The translations under genes were made by a program, and so were the position numbers. From JBCCGR01 sp039029195 (lineage in GTDB: Bacteria; Pseudomonadota; Alphaproteobacteria; Rhizobiales; Rhizobiaceae): DNA of 41,147 nucleotides. The DNA lies in assembly GCA_039029195.1 (NCBI GenBank), contig JBCCGR010000042.1, forward strand, positions 1 through 41,147, read 5' to 3'. Below, one piece after another: positions 1 through 7,461 of this stretch (within the stretch, counting starts at the first letter, position 1; the number at the start of each line of letters is the position of its first letter). Below the pieces are notes generated by a model, which worked only from the letters and a program-made list of their open reading frames with translations, made no database searches and was not told the DNA's origin.

Positions 1-68
1 ACCCGCAAAGCCTCGCCGGACGATTGGGCAAACCGGAAGAGGTGCCAAGCGGGCTGTTGCTGGATTAA
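1..68 (+). CDS. 3' end of an unknown gene, resembling a short-chain dehydrogenase tail
   Basis: One frame is open from the window edge and stops at TAA 66-68. Its last residues read SLAGRLGKPEEVPSGLLLD. The RLGKPEEV segment resembles the 'gRlGkPeEiA' segment near the end of short-chain dehydrogenases (SDR). In that family about 30 more residues normally follow, so if this is an SDR it is shortened. The gene converges on the LysR gene, with 7 bases between the stop codons. Only about 22 codons are visible, so the assignment is weak. Confidence 0.3.
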   Translation, partial: PQSLAGRLGKPEEVPSGLLLD

Positions 69-75
69 GCTTCTT

Positions 76-921
76 TCAACTTTCCATCTCCCCGGCAAAC
101 AGTTTGCGGTTCTTCCGCAGCAATTTGTAGATCTTGTCTACCGTTTGACGGACGGCAGGTGTGTTGCGCTCTTCACCATGAACCACCAGCCATTGATCAT
201 GTCGCAGCTCGCGGATCGGCGGACCGGTCCGCACAAGATCGCATTCGCTATCGCCAACGAAGCACGGCAGCACGACCTGCCCTGCCCGTTCGCGGGCGAG
301 ATCTAGCAACGTGCGTGGATTTGAAACTTCTGTTCCGATCAGACCGGATCTGTGCTGGTGCACCCACAGTCCAGACGGCGTTGCGGCCGACGTTGCGATC
401 CAAATATCTGCTGCATCCGGTCGGGCAAAGGGTGCAAAATTGACCGGAACTGTCTTGCGCACCGCATGGGCATCTTCCATCGGGCGCGCATTGCGTAGTC
501 CTATTGTAGCCTCGCGTCGCCCGATGTTGCGCACGGCTTCACCGGACTGCAGCACCAGCCGTACATTGTCATCGGCGATCCGACGGATGTTTTGAGCAAG
601 AAACCGACACATCCAGGTGCCTGCACTGATGACCACTGGGCGGGCCCGATCTCGACCAGCGCGGCGATCCCTGATCGCCTCAATATGCGCCTCCACAGCA
701 CCTGCCTCCTTCAAGAGTTCTTCACCTTCGGTTGTCAGCACATATCCGCGTGGCAAACGCTGAAAGAGTACCGCTCCGACAGCCGTCTCCAACGCAACCA
801 TGTGGCGCCCGAGACTTGCGGGGCTGAGACCCGTGGCACGCGACCCAGCTGCCAGACCACCACCTCTTGCCACGGCCAGAAACAGATTGAGATCAGACCA
901 ATCAAGCTTCGTTTCATTCAT
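76..921 (-). CDS. LysR-family transcriptional regulator
   Basis: 281 residues, close to the usual 290-310 of LysR-type regulators. The N-terminal winged helix-turn-helix covers roughly residues 7-66 (LDWSDLNLFLAVARGGGLAAGS, followed by the recognition helix SPASLGRHMVALE). A linker helix and an effector-binding domain of about 190 residues follow. The N-terminus resembles LysR members that start DWSDL and act on a divergently transcribed enzyme gene. The aldo-keto reductase starts 90 bp away on the other strand, with an inverted repeat between them, so the regulator probably controls that gene and itself. The effector is unknown. Confidence 0.88.
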   Translation of the reverse strand: MNETKLDWSDLNLFLAVARGGGLAAGSRATGLSPASLGRHMVALETAVGAVLFQRLPRGYVLTTEGEELLKEAGAVEAHIEAIRDRRAGRDRARPVVISAGTWMCRFLAQNIRRIADDNVRLVLQSGEAVRNIGRREATIGLRNARPMEDAHAVRKTVPVNFAPFARPDAADIWIATSAATPSGLWVHQHRSGLIGTEVSNPRTLLDLARERAGQVVLPCFVGDSECDLVRTGPPIRELRHDQWLVVHGEERNTPAVRQTVDKIYKLLRKNRKLFAGEMES

Positions 922-966
922 GAAACGATCCTTTCATTTTCGTCGCCTCCACGTCAAAACCCTCTA

Positions 967-996
967 TCAATATAGGATTTCTATCGCATATATTGA
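967..996. promoter_or_regulatory. Inverted repeat between lysR and aldo-keto reductase genes; candidate operator
   Basis: TCAATATA (967-974) and TATATTGA (989-996) form a perfect 8-bp inverted repeat with a 14-nt spacer. It lies in the only non-coding DNA between the divergent LysR and reductase genes. Dyads of this kind are typical LysR-type regulator sites. The right arm ends just before the reductase ribosome-binding site (GAAAGGAAG). Confidence 0.5.
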
Positions 997-1011
997 AAGG
1001 AAGTGTTCGAG

Positions 1012-1998
1012 ATGAAAACCGATCTACTAAAGGCACCTCGTATGGGCATGGGGTGTTGGGCCATCGGAGGCCCGTTCTGGAACGGTGAAATCCCCGTTGG
1101 CTGGGCCGGTGCAAACGACCAAGATTCCCGTGCCGCAATCGAAGCCGCCTGGTCATGTGGCGTTCGGGCGTTCGATACATCCGCCGTTTATGGAACTGGT
1201 CACTCCGAAGAACTATTGGGGGAAGTCCTTTGGAACCGACCGGACGCGATTATCGTCTCCAAGTTCGGCCACTCTTTTGACGCCGCCACAAGGCAAATGA
1301 CAGGTCCGAAAACAGATCCCGCCTACATCCAGGGTTCTATAGAGGAAAGCCGTTCGCGTCTGCGTCGCGACAGGGTCGATGTCATGCTGCTCCACCTCAA
1401 CGACCTTCCAATCGATGAGGCGGTCGCTGTTTTCGATGTGCTGGACGAAGAGGTTGAACGCGGTCACATTGGTTCTTATGGCTGGAGCACAGACTTTCCA
1501 GCAAGCCTCGATGCATTTGCAAATCGGGAAAACTTCACTGCCGTTCAGCACTCGATGAACCTGTTCTTCGACGCGCCTTCCCTGTCGCGTGTCGCACAAT
1601 CCCACAATCTGCCCCAGCTCATTCGCTCACCGTTGGCCATGGGGATCTTGAGCGGCAAATATTCCGATGGGCAGTCAGTGGGAAATGGCGATGTGCGCGG
1701 CAACAATGACGACTGGTCCGGATACTTTCATGATGGGCGCGCCAAGGAAGAACTGTTGGCAAAGGTCAGTGCGGTTCGCGAACTGATCACCTCGGGTGGT
1801 CGCACGCTGACCCAAGGCGCCTTGTGTTGGCTTGTGGCAAAGTCCCCAAACACACTGCCCATTCCTGGCGCAAAGACAGCGGCGCAGGCAGAAGAAAATG
1901 CCAGCGCACTGCAGTTTGGTCCGCTTGCGCCTGATATCATGCAAGAGATCGAGGCCGTACTGGATCGACCGCCCGAGGGAGAGCCGCGAGCGCGTTAG
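1012..1998 (+). CDS. Aldo/keto reductase
   Basis: 328 residues from ATG 1012, a typical length for NAD(P)H-dependent aldo/keto reductases that act on aldehydes or ketones in the cytoplasm. The frame is open from GTG 1003, but ATG 1012 has the better ribosome-binding site (AAAGGAAG, 8 nt upstream). Visible family features are the N-terminal MGMGCWAIGG strand, FDTSAVYGTGHSE with the catalytic Asp and Tyr, VSKFGH with the catalytic Lys, DVMLLHLND with the active-site His, and the C-terminal cofactor segment IPGAKTAAQAEENASAL. It is probably regulated by the divergent LysR gene. The substrate cannot be told from sequence. Confidence 0.9.
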   Translation: MKTDLLKAPRMGMGCWAIGGPFWNGEIPVGWAGANDQDSRAAIEAAWSCGVRAFDTSAVYGTGHSEELLGEVLWNRPDAIIVSKFGHSFDAATRQMTGPKTDPAYIQGSIEESRSRLRRDRVDVMLLHLNDLPIDEAVAVFDVLDEEVERGHIGSYGWSTDFPASLDAFANRENFTAVQHSMNLFFDAPSLSRVAQSHNLPQLIRSPLAMGILSGKYSDGQSVGNGDVRGNNDDWSGYFHDGRAKEELLAKVSAVRELITSGGRTLTQGALCWLVAKSPNTLPIPGAKTAAQAEENASALQFGPLAPDIMQEIEAVLDRPPEGEPRAR

Positions 1999-2094
1999 CC
2001 CCATTCGAGTTAAGTTCAATTCAGTCACAGGGTGAATATCCCTGGGTGGGAGAAACTTTTGGGCATCCAAAAAATCCCGTCAGGTGCGCCAACT

Positions 2095-2709
2095 CTACGG
2101 AGCACTGTTCTTCAGGCAACTTTCGCACGCCCGCCCCGGTCCTCGCCTTGACGGGTGATCCTGCCAGGCTTCGGCATCGCCAAAACCGACAAACTCACGA
2201 TAGTGCGTGTGGGGCTGACGTGTTTTGATCGCGTGCTTGATGGGGCACCAATAATGCTCGGTTCGGGCGGCCAGTTCGCGGGCAAAGGCGAACACGCCAT
2301 TGGCATATCCACAATAGATGCAGTTCAGCTTTTCCATCCCGTTCAGATAGTCGAGCTGGTGTCGGTCGACGATGACATAGTCACCTCGCCTTATGCGAGG
2401 CACTTTCCAAAGTCTGAAGCAGGTGGCCTGAAACACAATCAAGCACAGGTCGAGAAACGCGATTGGAATGATCATTCCATAAACAAACGGTCCGGAGAGA
2501 TGAACGCGAAGCGGAAGACTTAGAACATATCGATGCAAGGGCGTTCGCATGGCTTTGTGCTTTTGTCGCGTTGCCTCATCGGCATACGGCTTGCCTTGTT
2601 TTGCGTCTGATTGTCCGCCGCCGCTTTCGTGTTCGGATAGTGCTTCGAGCTGGCTTTGCAGTGTGGCAATTTCCGCGCGAAGTCTCTCGGCTTGTTGATC
2701 CATATCCAT
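2095..2709 (-). CDS. Conserved hypothetical protein with coiled coil, one or two membrane segments and a CxxC motif
   Basis: I do not recognise a named family. From ATG 2709 (an in-frame TTG lies at 2715) the protein has about 204 residues. Residues 1-30 form a heptad-like helix (LRAEIATLQSQLEALSEHE). A basic linker follows, then a hydrophobic stretch around residues 72-97 (GMIIPIAFLDLCLIVFQATCF). Next is a soluble segment with RRGDYVIVDRHQLDYLNGMEKL, then CIYCGYANGVFAF and the late Cys pairs WCPIKH and ACESCLK. The Cys/His content suggests a metal or redox site. It lies downstream of the stress-protein gene on the same strand and may belong to that transcript. Confidence 0.65.
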   Translation of the reverse strand: MDMDQQAERLRAEIATLQSQLEALSEHESGGGQSDAKQGKPYADEATRQKHKAMRTPLHRYVLSLPLRVHLSGPFVYGMIIPIAFLDLCLIVFQATCFRLWKVPRIRRGDYVIVDRHQLDYLNGMEKLNCIYCGYANGVFAFARELAARTEHYWCPIKHAIKTRQPHTHYREFVGFGDAEAWQDHPSRRGPGRACESCLKNSAP

Positions 2710-2847
2710 CCCCAAGGCAGATCAGCCCCTAAGAGCTGGGCATCACGTCCGGCCAATTCGAACACACAGGCCAAACTTTGTCACTTCGAGCCCAAGTCAG
2801 ACAATCGAAGATTTTGTCTTCCCTGTTCTGCCATGCTCCTTCGCTGA

Positions 2848-3840
2848 TCAGTGCAAATTCAGCACCGTGATCCGCGCCTGACCCATGATGTTGAAGGCAA
2901 TGGATGAGCGGAAGAAGCGCGTGAAGCGCGAATTGGCCGTATCGGAAACAACAATGGCCGAACAGTTTGAGCCATATTGCAAAACCTGTTCGGCCGGGCG
3001 ACCACGGGCAAGGCGAATGTCCGCAACTTTGATGCCATCACTCGCATACATCTCGGCAATCGATTCCAGATAGGCTTTGCGGTCAGTCACATCCGATTTC
3101 GGATCAACGGCTGAAAACAGAACCACCTCTTCTTCCAGATAGTTGGCAAGCACCGCCCCGCGGCGCATATGGCGCGCATTTCGCGCCGTTCCGTCGAAGG
3201 TGAGCATGAAACCGCTTCCGGGTTCGTAATCACGAACGGCCATTACGCCACCGGGTGCCAGCCGCGACACCTTTTGAACGATGTTGGGATCAACATAATA
3301 GCGCCAGCCATGGCTCCAGTGCTGGGGCGGTCCCGTAATCACCAGATTGTAGGGGCCAAGTTCCGTCTGATGCAGAATGCCACCCGGCACATCCGGCGCG
3401 GTTTTAAGTTTCAGAACCAGCCCACGTCCCCGCGGCGAACGATATTCAACTTTGTTGTCGCCAAGCGGATCTCCAAACACATCCGAATGGGCAAACTTGC
3501 GTTTCCAACGGGACTTGAGTTCAGAATCCTCAATCAACAAGTCGCGGGCCTTTTTGAGATATTCAATGCCGGGCAGTTCCAGCCCCCAATCAAGCAGGTT
3601 CTGCCGCGCCACCCGCATCTGCAGGCCGCCGGAGTTCATTCCCTGATCAATGCGCCGCACATAAAGGAGGACGATGTCACACTCGCGATTGTCCATGAAT
3701 TTACGGGCAAATCGCACACCCTGAAATGATTCTTCCGAACCATCCACGCACACAAGAATGCGGAAGCGTTTTAGCCGTTCGGCGCGAACCTCGCGATCGA
3801 GCTCGGCTTGGGTTTTTACCTTTTTTGCGCGCTTCGCCAT
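2848..3840 (-). CDS. Tandem-domain universal stress protein (UspA family)
   Basis: 330 residues, about twice the length of a single Usp domain. Domain 1 starts after a basic N-terminus with FRILVCVDGSEESFQGVRFARKF, followed by an ILLYVRR-type strand. Domain 2 starts near residue 215 (FMLTFDGTARNARHMRRGAVLA) and ends IVVSDTANSRFTRFFRSSIAFNIM. The usual ATP-binding pattern G-x2-G-x9-G(S/T) is not intact at that end, so ATP binding is doubtful. The gene starts 4 bp after the transporter stop codon and must be co-transcribed with it. This suggests the Usp partners or regulates the transporter, as Usp domains do with several ion transporters. Confidence 0.85.
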   Translation of the reverse strand: MAKRAKKVKTQAELDREVRAERLKRFRILVCVDGSEESFQGVRFARKFMDNRECDIVLLYVRRIDQGMNSGGLQMRVARQNLLDWGLELPGIEYLKKARDLLIEDSELKSRWKRKFAHSDVFGDPLGDNKVEYRSPRGRGLVLKLKTAPDVPGGILHQTELGPYNLVITGPPQHWSHGWRYYVDPNIVQKVSRLAPGGVMAVRDYEPGSGFMLTFDGTARNARHMRRGAVLANYLEEEVVLFSAVDPKSDVTDRKAYLESIAEMYASDGIKVADIRLARGRPAEQVLQYGSNCSAIVVSDTANSRFTRFFRSSIAFNIMGQARITVLNLH

Positions 3841-3844
3841 GTGT

Positions 3845-5389
3845 TCAGGTCCCCAGAAGCGGCCAATAAAGCGAGGCGAACACCAACAGGATGACCGTCG
3901 AACAGATCGCCATGCGCCAGCCGACCTTCAGGAAATCCGTGGTCGCCAGGTAGCCGGACGCGAATACGATTGTGCTCGCTGGAGTGCCCACCACGGTGAG
4001 GTAGGCGAAGGCAGAAGAGATCGCTGTGACAAAGCCGATAACAATTGGGCTTTCACCGGCAACGGTTGCCAGATTAAGCGTGATTGGTCCCAGCACTGCC
4101 ACCGCGGCACCATTGGACATGGTGTTGGTGACAAACGTGGTCAGAGCAGAGACCGCTGCCCACAACCCGATGCCTGTATCAAGACCAAATGGCGCCAGCA
4201 TCTGCGAGAAATTCTCTGCCACCCACTGCGCCGCACCGGTTTCGGTCATGCGCACGCCGAGCGAGATGGCAGCGCCATAGAGCAACACAACACCCCAGTT
4301 GACGCCGGAATTCATTTCCTCCCACTGCACACGTCCAGCAACCAGAAATGCGGTCGCCCCCAGGATCGCCACCGTTCCCATGCCAATGTCAGACGAGGCG
4401 GTGACCCATCCGATCAGCACCAGCGCGAATATTGATATCGAAACATAGTTCGACATGGTCATCGGACCGAGCATCTCCACCTGCGCCCTGAGTTTGGCCA
4501 CGGCGCGGGAAAGATCGCGATATTCGGGTTTGAAGGTGGAAAACAGGATCCACGTGACGATCGGAATTTGCGCCAGGAACAGCGGATAGGCGTAGGCCAT
4601 CCACTTGGCGTAGTCGATCAGATAAACATAGGTATCCGGGTTGAGAGGGTCGTAAAAGAACTCCTTCCAGTATCCGATCATAATGGCGTTGCGTGCACCG
4701 CCGGATGGTGTCCCCACACCGGCAATCGAACAGCCATAAGAGATCGAGAACAGGATCACCGCCGCCAAGCTGCGCACCTTTTTCCGGTCGGTGGATGTGA
4801 GCGAAATCAGGGTCAGCCCCACAGGCAACATCATGGCGGCCACGGTGTGCTCGCCTACGAAAGAAGCCAAAATGCCGGAAATGGCAGCGATCCCGAAACA
4901 GATAGCGCTGGTCTTGGTTCCGGTGATGCGCACAATCACCCACGCAATGCGCTGATCTAGCTTTTGATGAATCAGCGCCACCGCGAGCATCAGCGAGCCC
5001 ATGATGAAAAGCACCGAATCCGTCATGATCGACTTGGCGACCTTTGTGGAATCGATGCCCATGAGCAGCACTTCGCCAAGCAGGATCATCAATGCCACTG
5101 TGGGAAGGGGTACCGGTTCGGTGATAAAAAGAATGGTCGCGACAACCGACATCACCAGGATGTAGTGACCGTCGATTGTCAGCCCTTCAGGGGTAGGCAG
5201 CGAAAGCAGAACGGCGCCAACAATCATGGCGACGAAGAACCATCGCTTCTCCCAGAAATAATAGAAGCTCATCTGCGCCGAGATGTAGCGCAGCTGACGG
5301 AAGCCCAACCTCCCCAGTCGAAACGACCAACCCGACTGGCTGTCCTGGGCCTGCGGCCCGTCAGCGACAAGAGAAATGTCGCTCACCAT
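3845..5389 (-). CDS. DASS/SLC13-type anion symporter (divergent)
   Basis: 514 residues with about 12 hydrophobic segments after a polar 40-residue N-terminus. The overall pattern matches the divalent anion:sodium symporter (SLC13/CitT) family: FITEPVPLPTVALMILLGEVLL near residue 90, the conserved Gly-rich region CSIAGVGTPSGGARN near 226, and a C-terminal TNTMSNGAAVAVLGPI. Both sodium/substrate SNT signatures are altered: the first reads GEHTVAAMMLP (residues 179-189) and the second SNGAA. Likely substrates are dicarboxylates, sulfate or a related anion, but the changed motifs make the specificity open. It heads an operon with the double Usp protein. Confidence 0.82.
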   Translation of the reverse strand: MVSDISLVADGPQAQDSQSGWSFRLGRLGFRQLRYISAQMSFYYFWEKRWFFVAMIVGAVLLSLPTPEGLTIDGHYILVMSVVATILFITEPVPLPTVALMILLGEVLLMGIDSTKVAKSIMTDSVLFIMGSLMLAVALIHQKLDQRIAWVIVRITGTKTSAICFGIAAISGILASFVGEHTVAAMMLPVGLTLISLTSTDRKKVRSLAAVILFSISYGCSIAGVGTPSGGARNAIMIGYWKEFFYDPLNPDTYVYLIDYAKWMAYAYPLFLAQIPIVTWILFSTFKPEYRDLSRAVAKLRAQVEMLGPMTMSNYVSISIFALVLIGWVTASSDIGMGTVAILGATAFLVAGRVQWEEMNSGVNWGVVLLYGAAISLGVRMTETGAAQWVAENFSQMLAPFGLDTGIGLWAAVSALTTFVTNTMSNGAAVAVLGPITLNLATVAGESPIVIGFVTAISSAFAYLTVVGTPASTIVFASGYLATTDFLKVGWRMAICSTVILLVFASLYWPLLGT

Positions 5390-5613
5390 TCACCCGTTCA
5401 TTTGTCACCCGCTGGAATCTGCGAGCGTTAAAAATGTCTTAAACTTCCGTGACGTTAAGCGCAAATGCGCAAACAAATTTGGGTTAAAATTGATCATCAG
5501 CGAGTTGCTTTTTGCGTCGACACCCGTATCACGCACCTCGCATCACGCCGTTGACGGACATAGGGCTCCACAATAGCGTCCGGCAAATTACAGGCGAGAA
5601 GGAACCAGGCCGC

Positions 5614-6048
5614 ATGACGTCCACCCACACCCGCGAAGCCATCGCGCTGCTGATCCTGCGATTCGGCTGCGCATGGTTCTTGTTCGTGTGGGCGGTGAAC
5701 AAATTGCGTGCGCCCGGACAATATCAGAGTCTGGCAAAACACTTCGACAAGATCGAAATCAGTCAGACAACGGTCTATGCCATTGCTGGCATCCAAATCA
5801 TCATCTGCTTGTGCGCGTTTGTCGGTTTCGCACGGCGCTATTCCTACGGCGCGCTAATCCTCATTCACGGCTTTTCCGTGTACCGCCAATGGGAAAAATA
5901 CATCGACCCGTTTGCCATCAGCGCCAAGGGATTTCCGGTCAATCGGAATGTCACCGTGGCGCTATGCGCTCTGGCAGCGATGATCGCTTTATGGCTGTTG
6001 AGACACCGGGATCACTGGTCGATTGATGAGTGGCGCAAGCGTCCATAA
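5614..6048 (+). CDS. DoxX-like small integral membrane protein
   Basis: 144 residues from ATG 5614, which has GAGAAGG about 10 nt upstream; the frame is open further up but without a better start. Four hydrophobic segments are visible: ALLILRFGCAWFLFVWAVNKL, TTVYAIAGIQIIICLCAFVGF, a middle segment around YGALILIHGFSVYRQW, and NVTVALCALAAMIALWLL. The four-helix layout and the 'R.G.g..Fv.a..K...P' start resemble the DoxX/DoxD family, whose members have varied or unknown roles. It is divergent from the DASS transporter gene. Function not assigned. Confidence 0.65.
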   Translation: MTSTHTREAIALLILRFGCAWFLFVWAVNKLRAPGQYQSLAKHFDKIEISQTTVYAIAGIQIIICLCAFVGFARRYSYGALILIHGFSVYRQWEKYIDPFAISAKGFPVNRNVTVALCALAAMIALWLLRHRDHWSIDEWRKRP

Positions 6049-6259
6049 GAGCCTTTCACCCTTTGTCATCAGTTTGTTATTTTCGTTCGAAATACTTGAG
6101 CCGTCCCGGTTTGATGTTAATGTGCTCTCAAATGCAACAACGATAAAAACCTTGCTTTCAGGTCAATTGTCCATAAAAGTAGGGCACACGTTGCTTTTGT
6201 TTGGTGCGGCCAATTGGGCAGGCGCGCCGTTTGCCTATGATTTCCCTTACAATTGAACG

Positions 6260-6325
6260 ATGGACGAGCCCCGCCCTGCGCATGATGCTGTAGGGAATAG
6301 ACCCTCCTATGACGGAACAAAATGA
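6260..6325 (+). CDS. Possible 21-codon leader peptide overlapping the cold-shock gene
   Basis: ATG 6260 opens a frame of 21 codons (MDEPRPAHDAVGN...) that stops at TGA 6323-6325, overlapping the first ATG of the cold-shock gene (6322) as ATGA. Start-stop overlaps like this usually couple translation. No good ribosome-binding site is seen before it, so it may be chance. Confidence 0.25.
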   Translation: MDEPRPAHDAVGNRPSYDGTK

Positions 6326-6537
6326 TGACGACTGGTACTGTTAAATTTTTCAACACAGACAAAGGCTATGGTTTCATTGAGCCAGAAGACGGATCGAAGG
6401 ATGCATTTGTCCACATTTCAGCGGTTGAGCGTTCCGGCCTGACCACATTGAGCGAGGGTCAGAAGGTCGAATACGAACTGGTTGCTGACAAGCGAAGCGG
6501 CAAAATGGCCGCCGACAACATCTCAATCGTCGAATAA
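6322..6537 (+). CDS. Cold-shock domain protein (CspA family)
   Basis: 71 residues, the normal size of a single-domain Csp, a single-stranded nucleic-acid-binding RNA chaperone of the cytoplasm. Both RNA-binding motifs are present: RNP1 as KGYGFIEP and RNP2 as DAFVHIS. The start VKFFNTDKGYGFI is typical. Two adjacent ATG codons (6322 and 6325) could both serve as start. A long upstream non-coding stretch (6049-6321) could be a structured leader, as in other csp genes. A strong intrinsic terminator follows 45 bp after the stop, so it is transcribed alone. Confidence 0.95.
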   Translation: MMTTGTVKFFNTDKGYGFIEPEDGSKDAFVHISAVERSGLTTLSEGQKVEYELVADKRSGKMAADNISIVE

Positions 6538-6581
6538 CAAACGCGATTTATTGTCCGGCCGTTCAGGCCGATTAAAGTTTG

Positions 6582-6611
6582 AAACCGGGGTCGCAGCGCC
6601 CCGGTTTTTTT
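6582..6611 (+). terminator. Rho-independent terminator of the cold-shock gene
   Basis: AAACCGGGG (6582-6590) pairs with CCCCGGTTT (6599-6607) around an 8-nt loop, and a run of seven T starts at 6605. Confidence 0.9.
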
Positions 6612-6715
6612 GTGCCTGAACTCAGCGCAAAGACCACTTAAATTCGCTGCTTCAATTCGACAATGCAATCAATGAGTTCGTTGCCAAAGCACGAAAAAGC
6701 ACGCGCGGAATTGCA

Positions 6716-6771
6716 AACTCTACTTTTTTAGAGTTCTCTATAACCCACTGATAGTTTATAACTATTCCAAT
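6716..6771. promoter_or_regulatory. Candidate iron-control region upstream of the imelysin locus
   Basis: Two dyads lie close together in the 282-bp non-coding stretch 6612-6893. AACTCTA (6716-6722) and TAGAGTT (6729-6735) form a perfect 7-bp inverted repeat with a 6-nt spacer. TTTATAACTATTCCAAT (6755-6771) matches 11 of 14 fixed positions of the Irr iron control element TTTAGAA-N3-TTCTAAA. The genes that follow are iron-related, so an iron regulator site is plausible, but the match is imperfect. Confidence 0.35.
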
Positions 6772-6856
6772 TCCAATCTTTCGCTTTGCCCTTGCAAATC
6801 TGACGAACGGCTGCCTATAGTCGCTTTCGTTGTCCCCACAACACATCACCGTTTTC

Positions 6857-6887
6857 CCAGGGCCTTTAACCCTGGTGTTTAAGGGTT
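6857..6887 (+). promoter_or_regulatory. Two mutually exclusive small hairpins over the ribosome-binding site of the next gene
   Basis: CCAGGG (6857-6862) can pair with CCCTGG (6870-6875), while AACCCT (6868-6873) can pair instead with AGGGTT (6882-6887). The second hairpin hides AAGGG (6881-6885), the ribosome-binding site 8 nt before ATG 6894. The shared strand means only one can form at a time, the layout of a translational switch. The stems are only 6 bp. Confidence 0.4.
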
Positions 6888-6893
6888 CACGCT

Positions 6894-7397
6894 ATGAAAC
6901 ACTCGCTTGCCGAAAGCAGCCGCTCAAACGGCTGCTATTTTGAGCGCACACCTGAAATGCTTGTGCTGGAGGGCTACCGGCATTGGTCGTGCGGTTTCCA
7001 GACCGGCTCCATCACCCCATGGGAAATGGCCTGGTCTCTTTACACAAAGGAACTTGGTGCCGTTGGCGGGCGCAAAGCTCTCGGCGACTTGTCATCCCAC
7101 ATTCGTACATTGCGCAAATGCGCCACCTGCCCCTTGCGTCCATTTCCGTATCGCTCTCAACATCTCAACACTCAGGAAGCCCTCAACATGGGGCTGATTG
7201 CCGGGCTGCAGCACGATGATGCGGCAGCGGATCTGTGCCTCGACAATCTCACCTGCAAGGGTCTTTGCGACGAAGTTGCCGATGCCGCGCGCGCCTTTGC
7301 ACAAACGCTTCTCGATTTGGATCAGGTCATGCTGCCGATCCCAAAGCCGGTCATTCAGGACATTCTACAACGAAGCAATCCGGGCACTCTGCACTAA
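6894..7397 (+). CDS. Unknown Cys-containing protein, first gene of the iron locus
   Basis: 167 residues from ATG 6894, with AAGGG 8 nt upstream. I do not recognise the family. It is soluble, with no signal peptide or membrane helix. It has W/Y-rich early segments (VLEGYRHWSCGFQTGSITPWEMAW), then RKCATCPLRPF with a CxxC near residue 78, then a late pair DLCLDNLTCKGLCDEV with CxxxC. Four to six conserved-looking cysteines suggest a metal, haem or Fe-S site. Its stop lies 64 bp upstream of the imelysin start, and the two are probably one transcript, so a role in periplasmic or cellular iron handling is inferred only from position. Confidence 0.7.
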   Translation: MKHSLAESSRSNGCYFERTPEMLVLEGYRHWSCGFQTGSITPWEMAWSLYTKELGAVGGRKALGDLSSHIRTLRKCATCPLRPFPYRSQHLNTQEALNMGLIAGLQHDDAAADLCLDNLTCKGLCDEVADAARAFAQTLLDLDQVMLPIPKPVIQDILQRSNPGTLH

Positions 7398-7461
7398 CGG
7401 TGCCACCAACAACCACAGACTAAAAGCAGCCCTCCCAAGCTGCGTCAAATGGAGAGAATAT

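Noticed and set aside
4389..4943. 184-codon frame inside the DASS gene
   Set aside because: It is a shifted-frame shadow, His/Arg/Gly-rich without structure.
7198..7461. Long N-terminal extension of the imelysin frame into the preceding gene
   Set aside because: The extension overlaps a coding gene in another frame, has no homologous look, and would bury the signal peptide that starts at ATG 7462.
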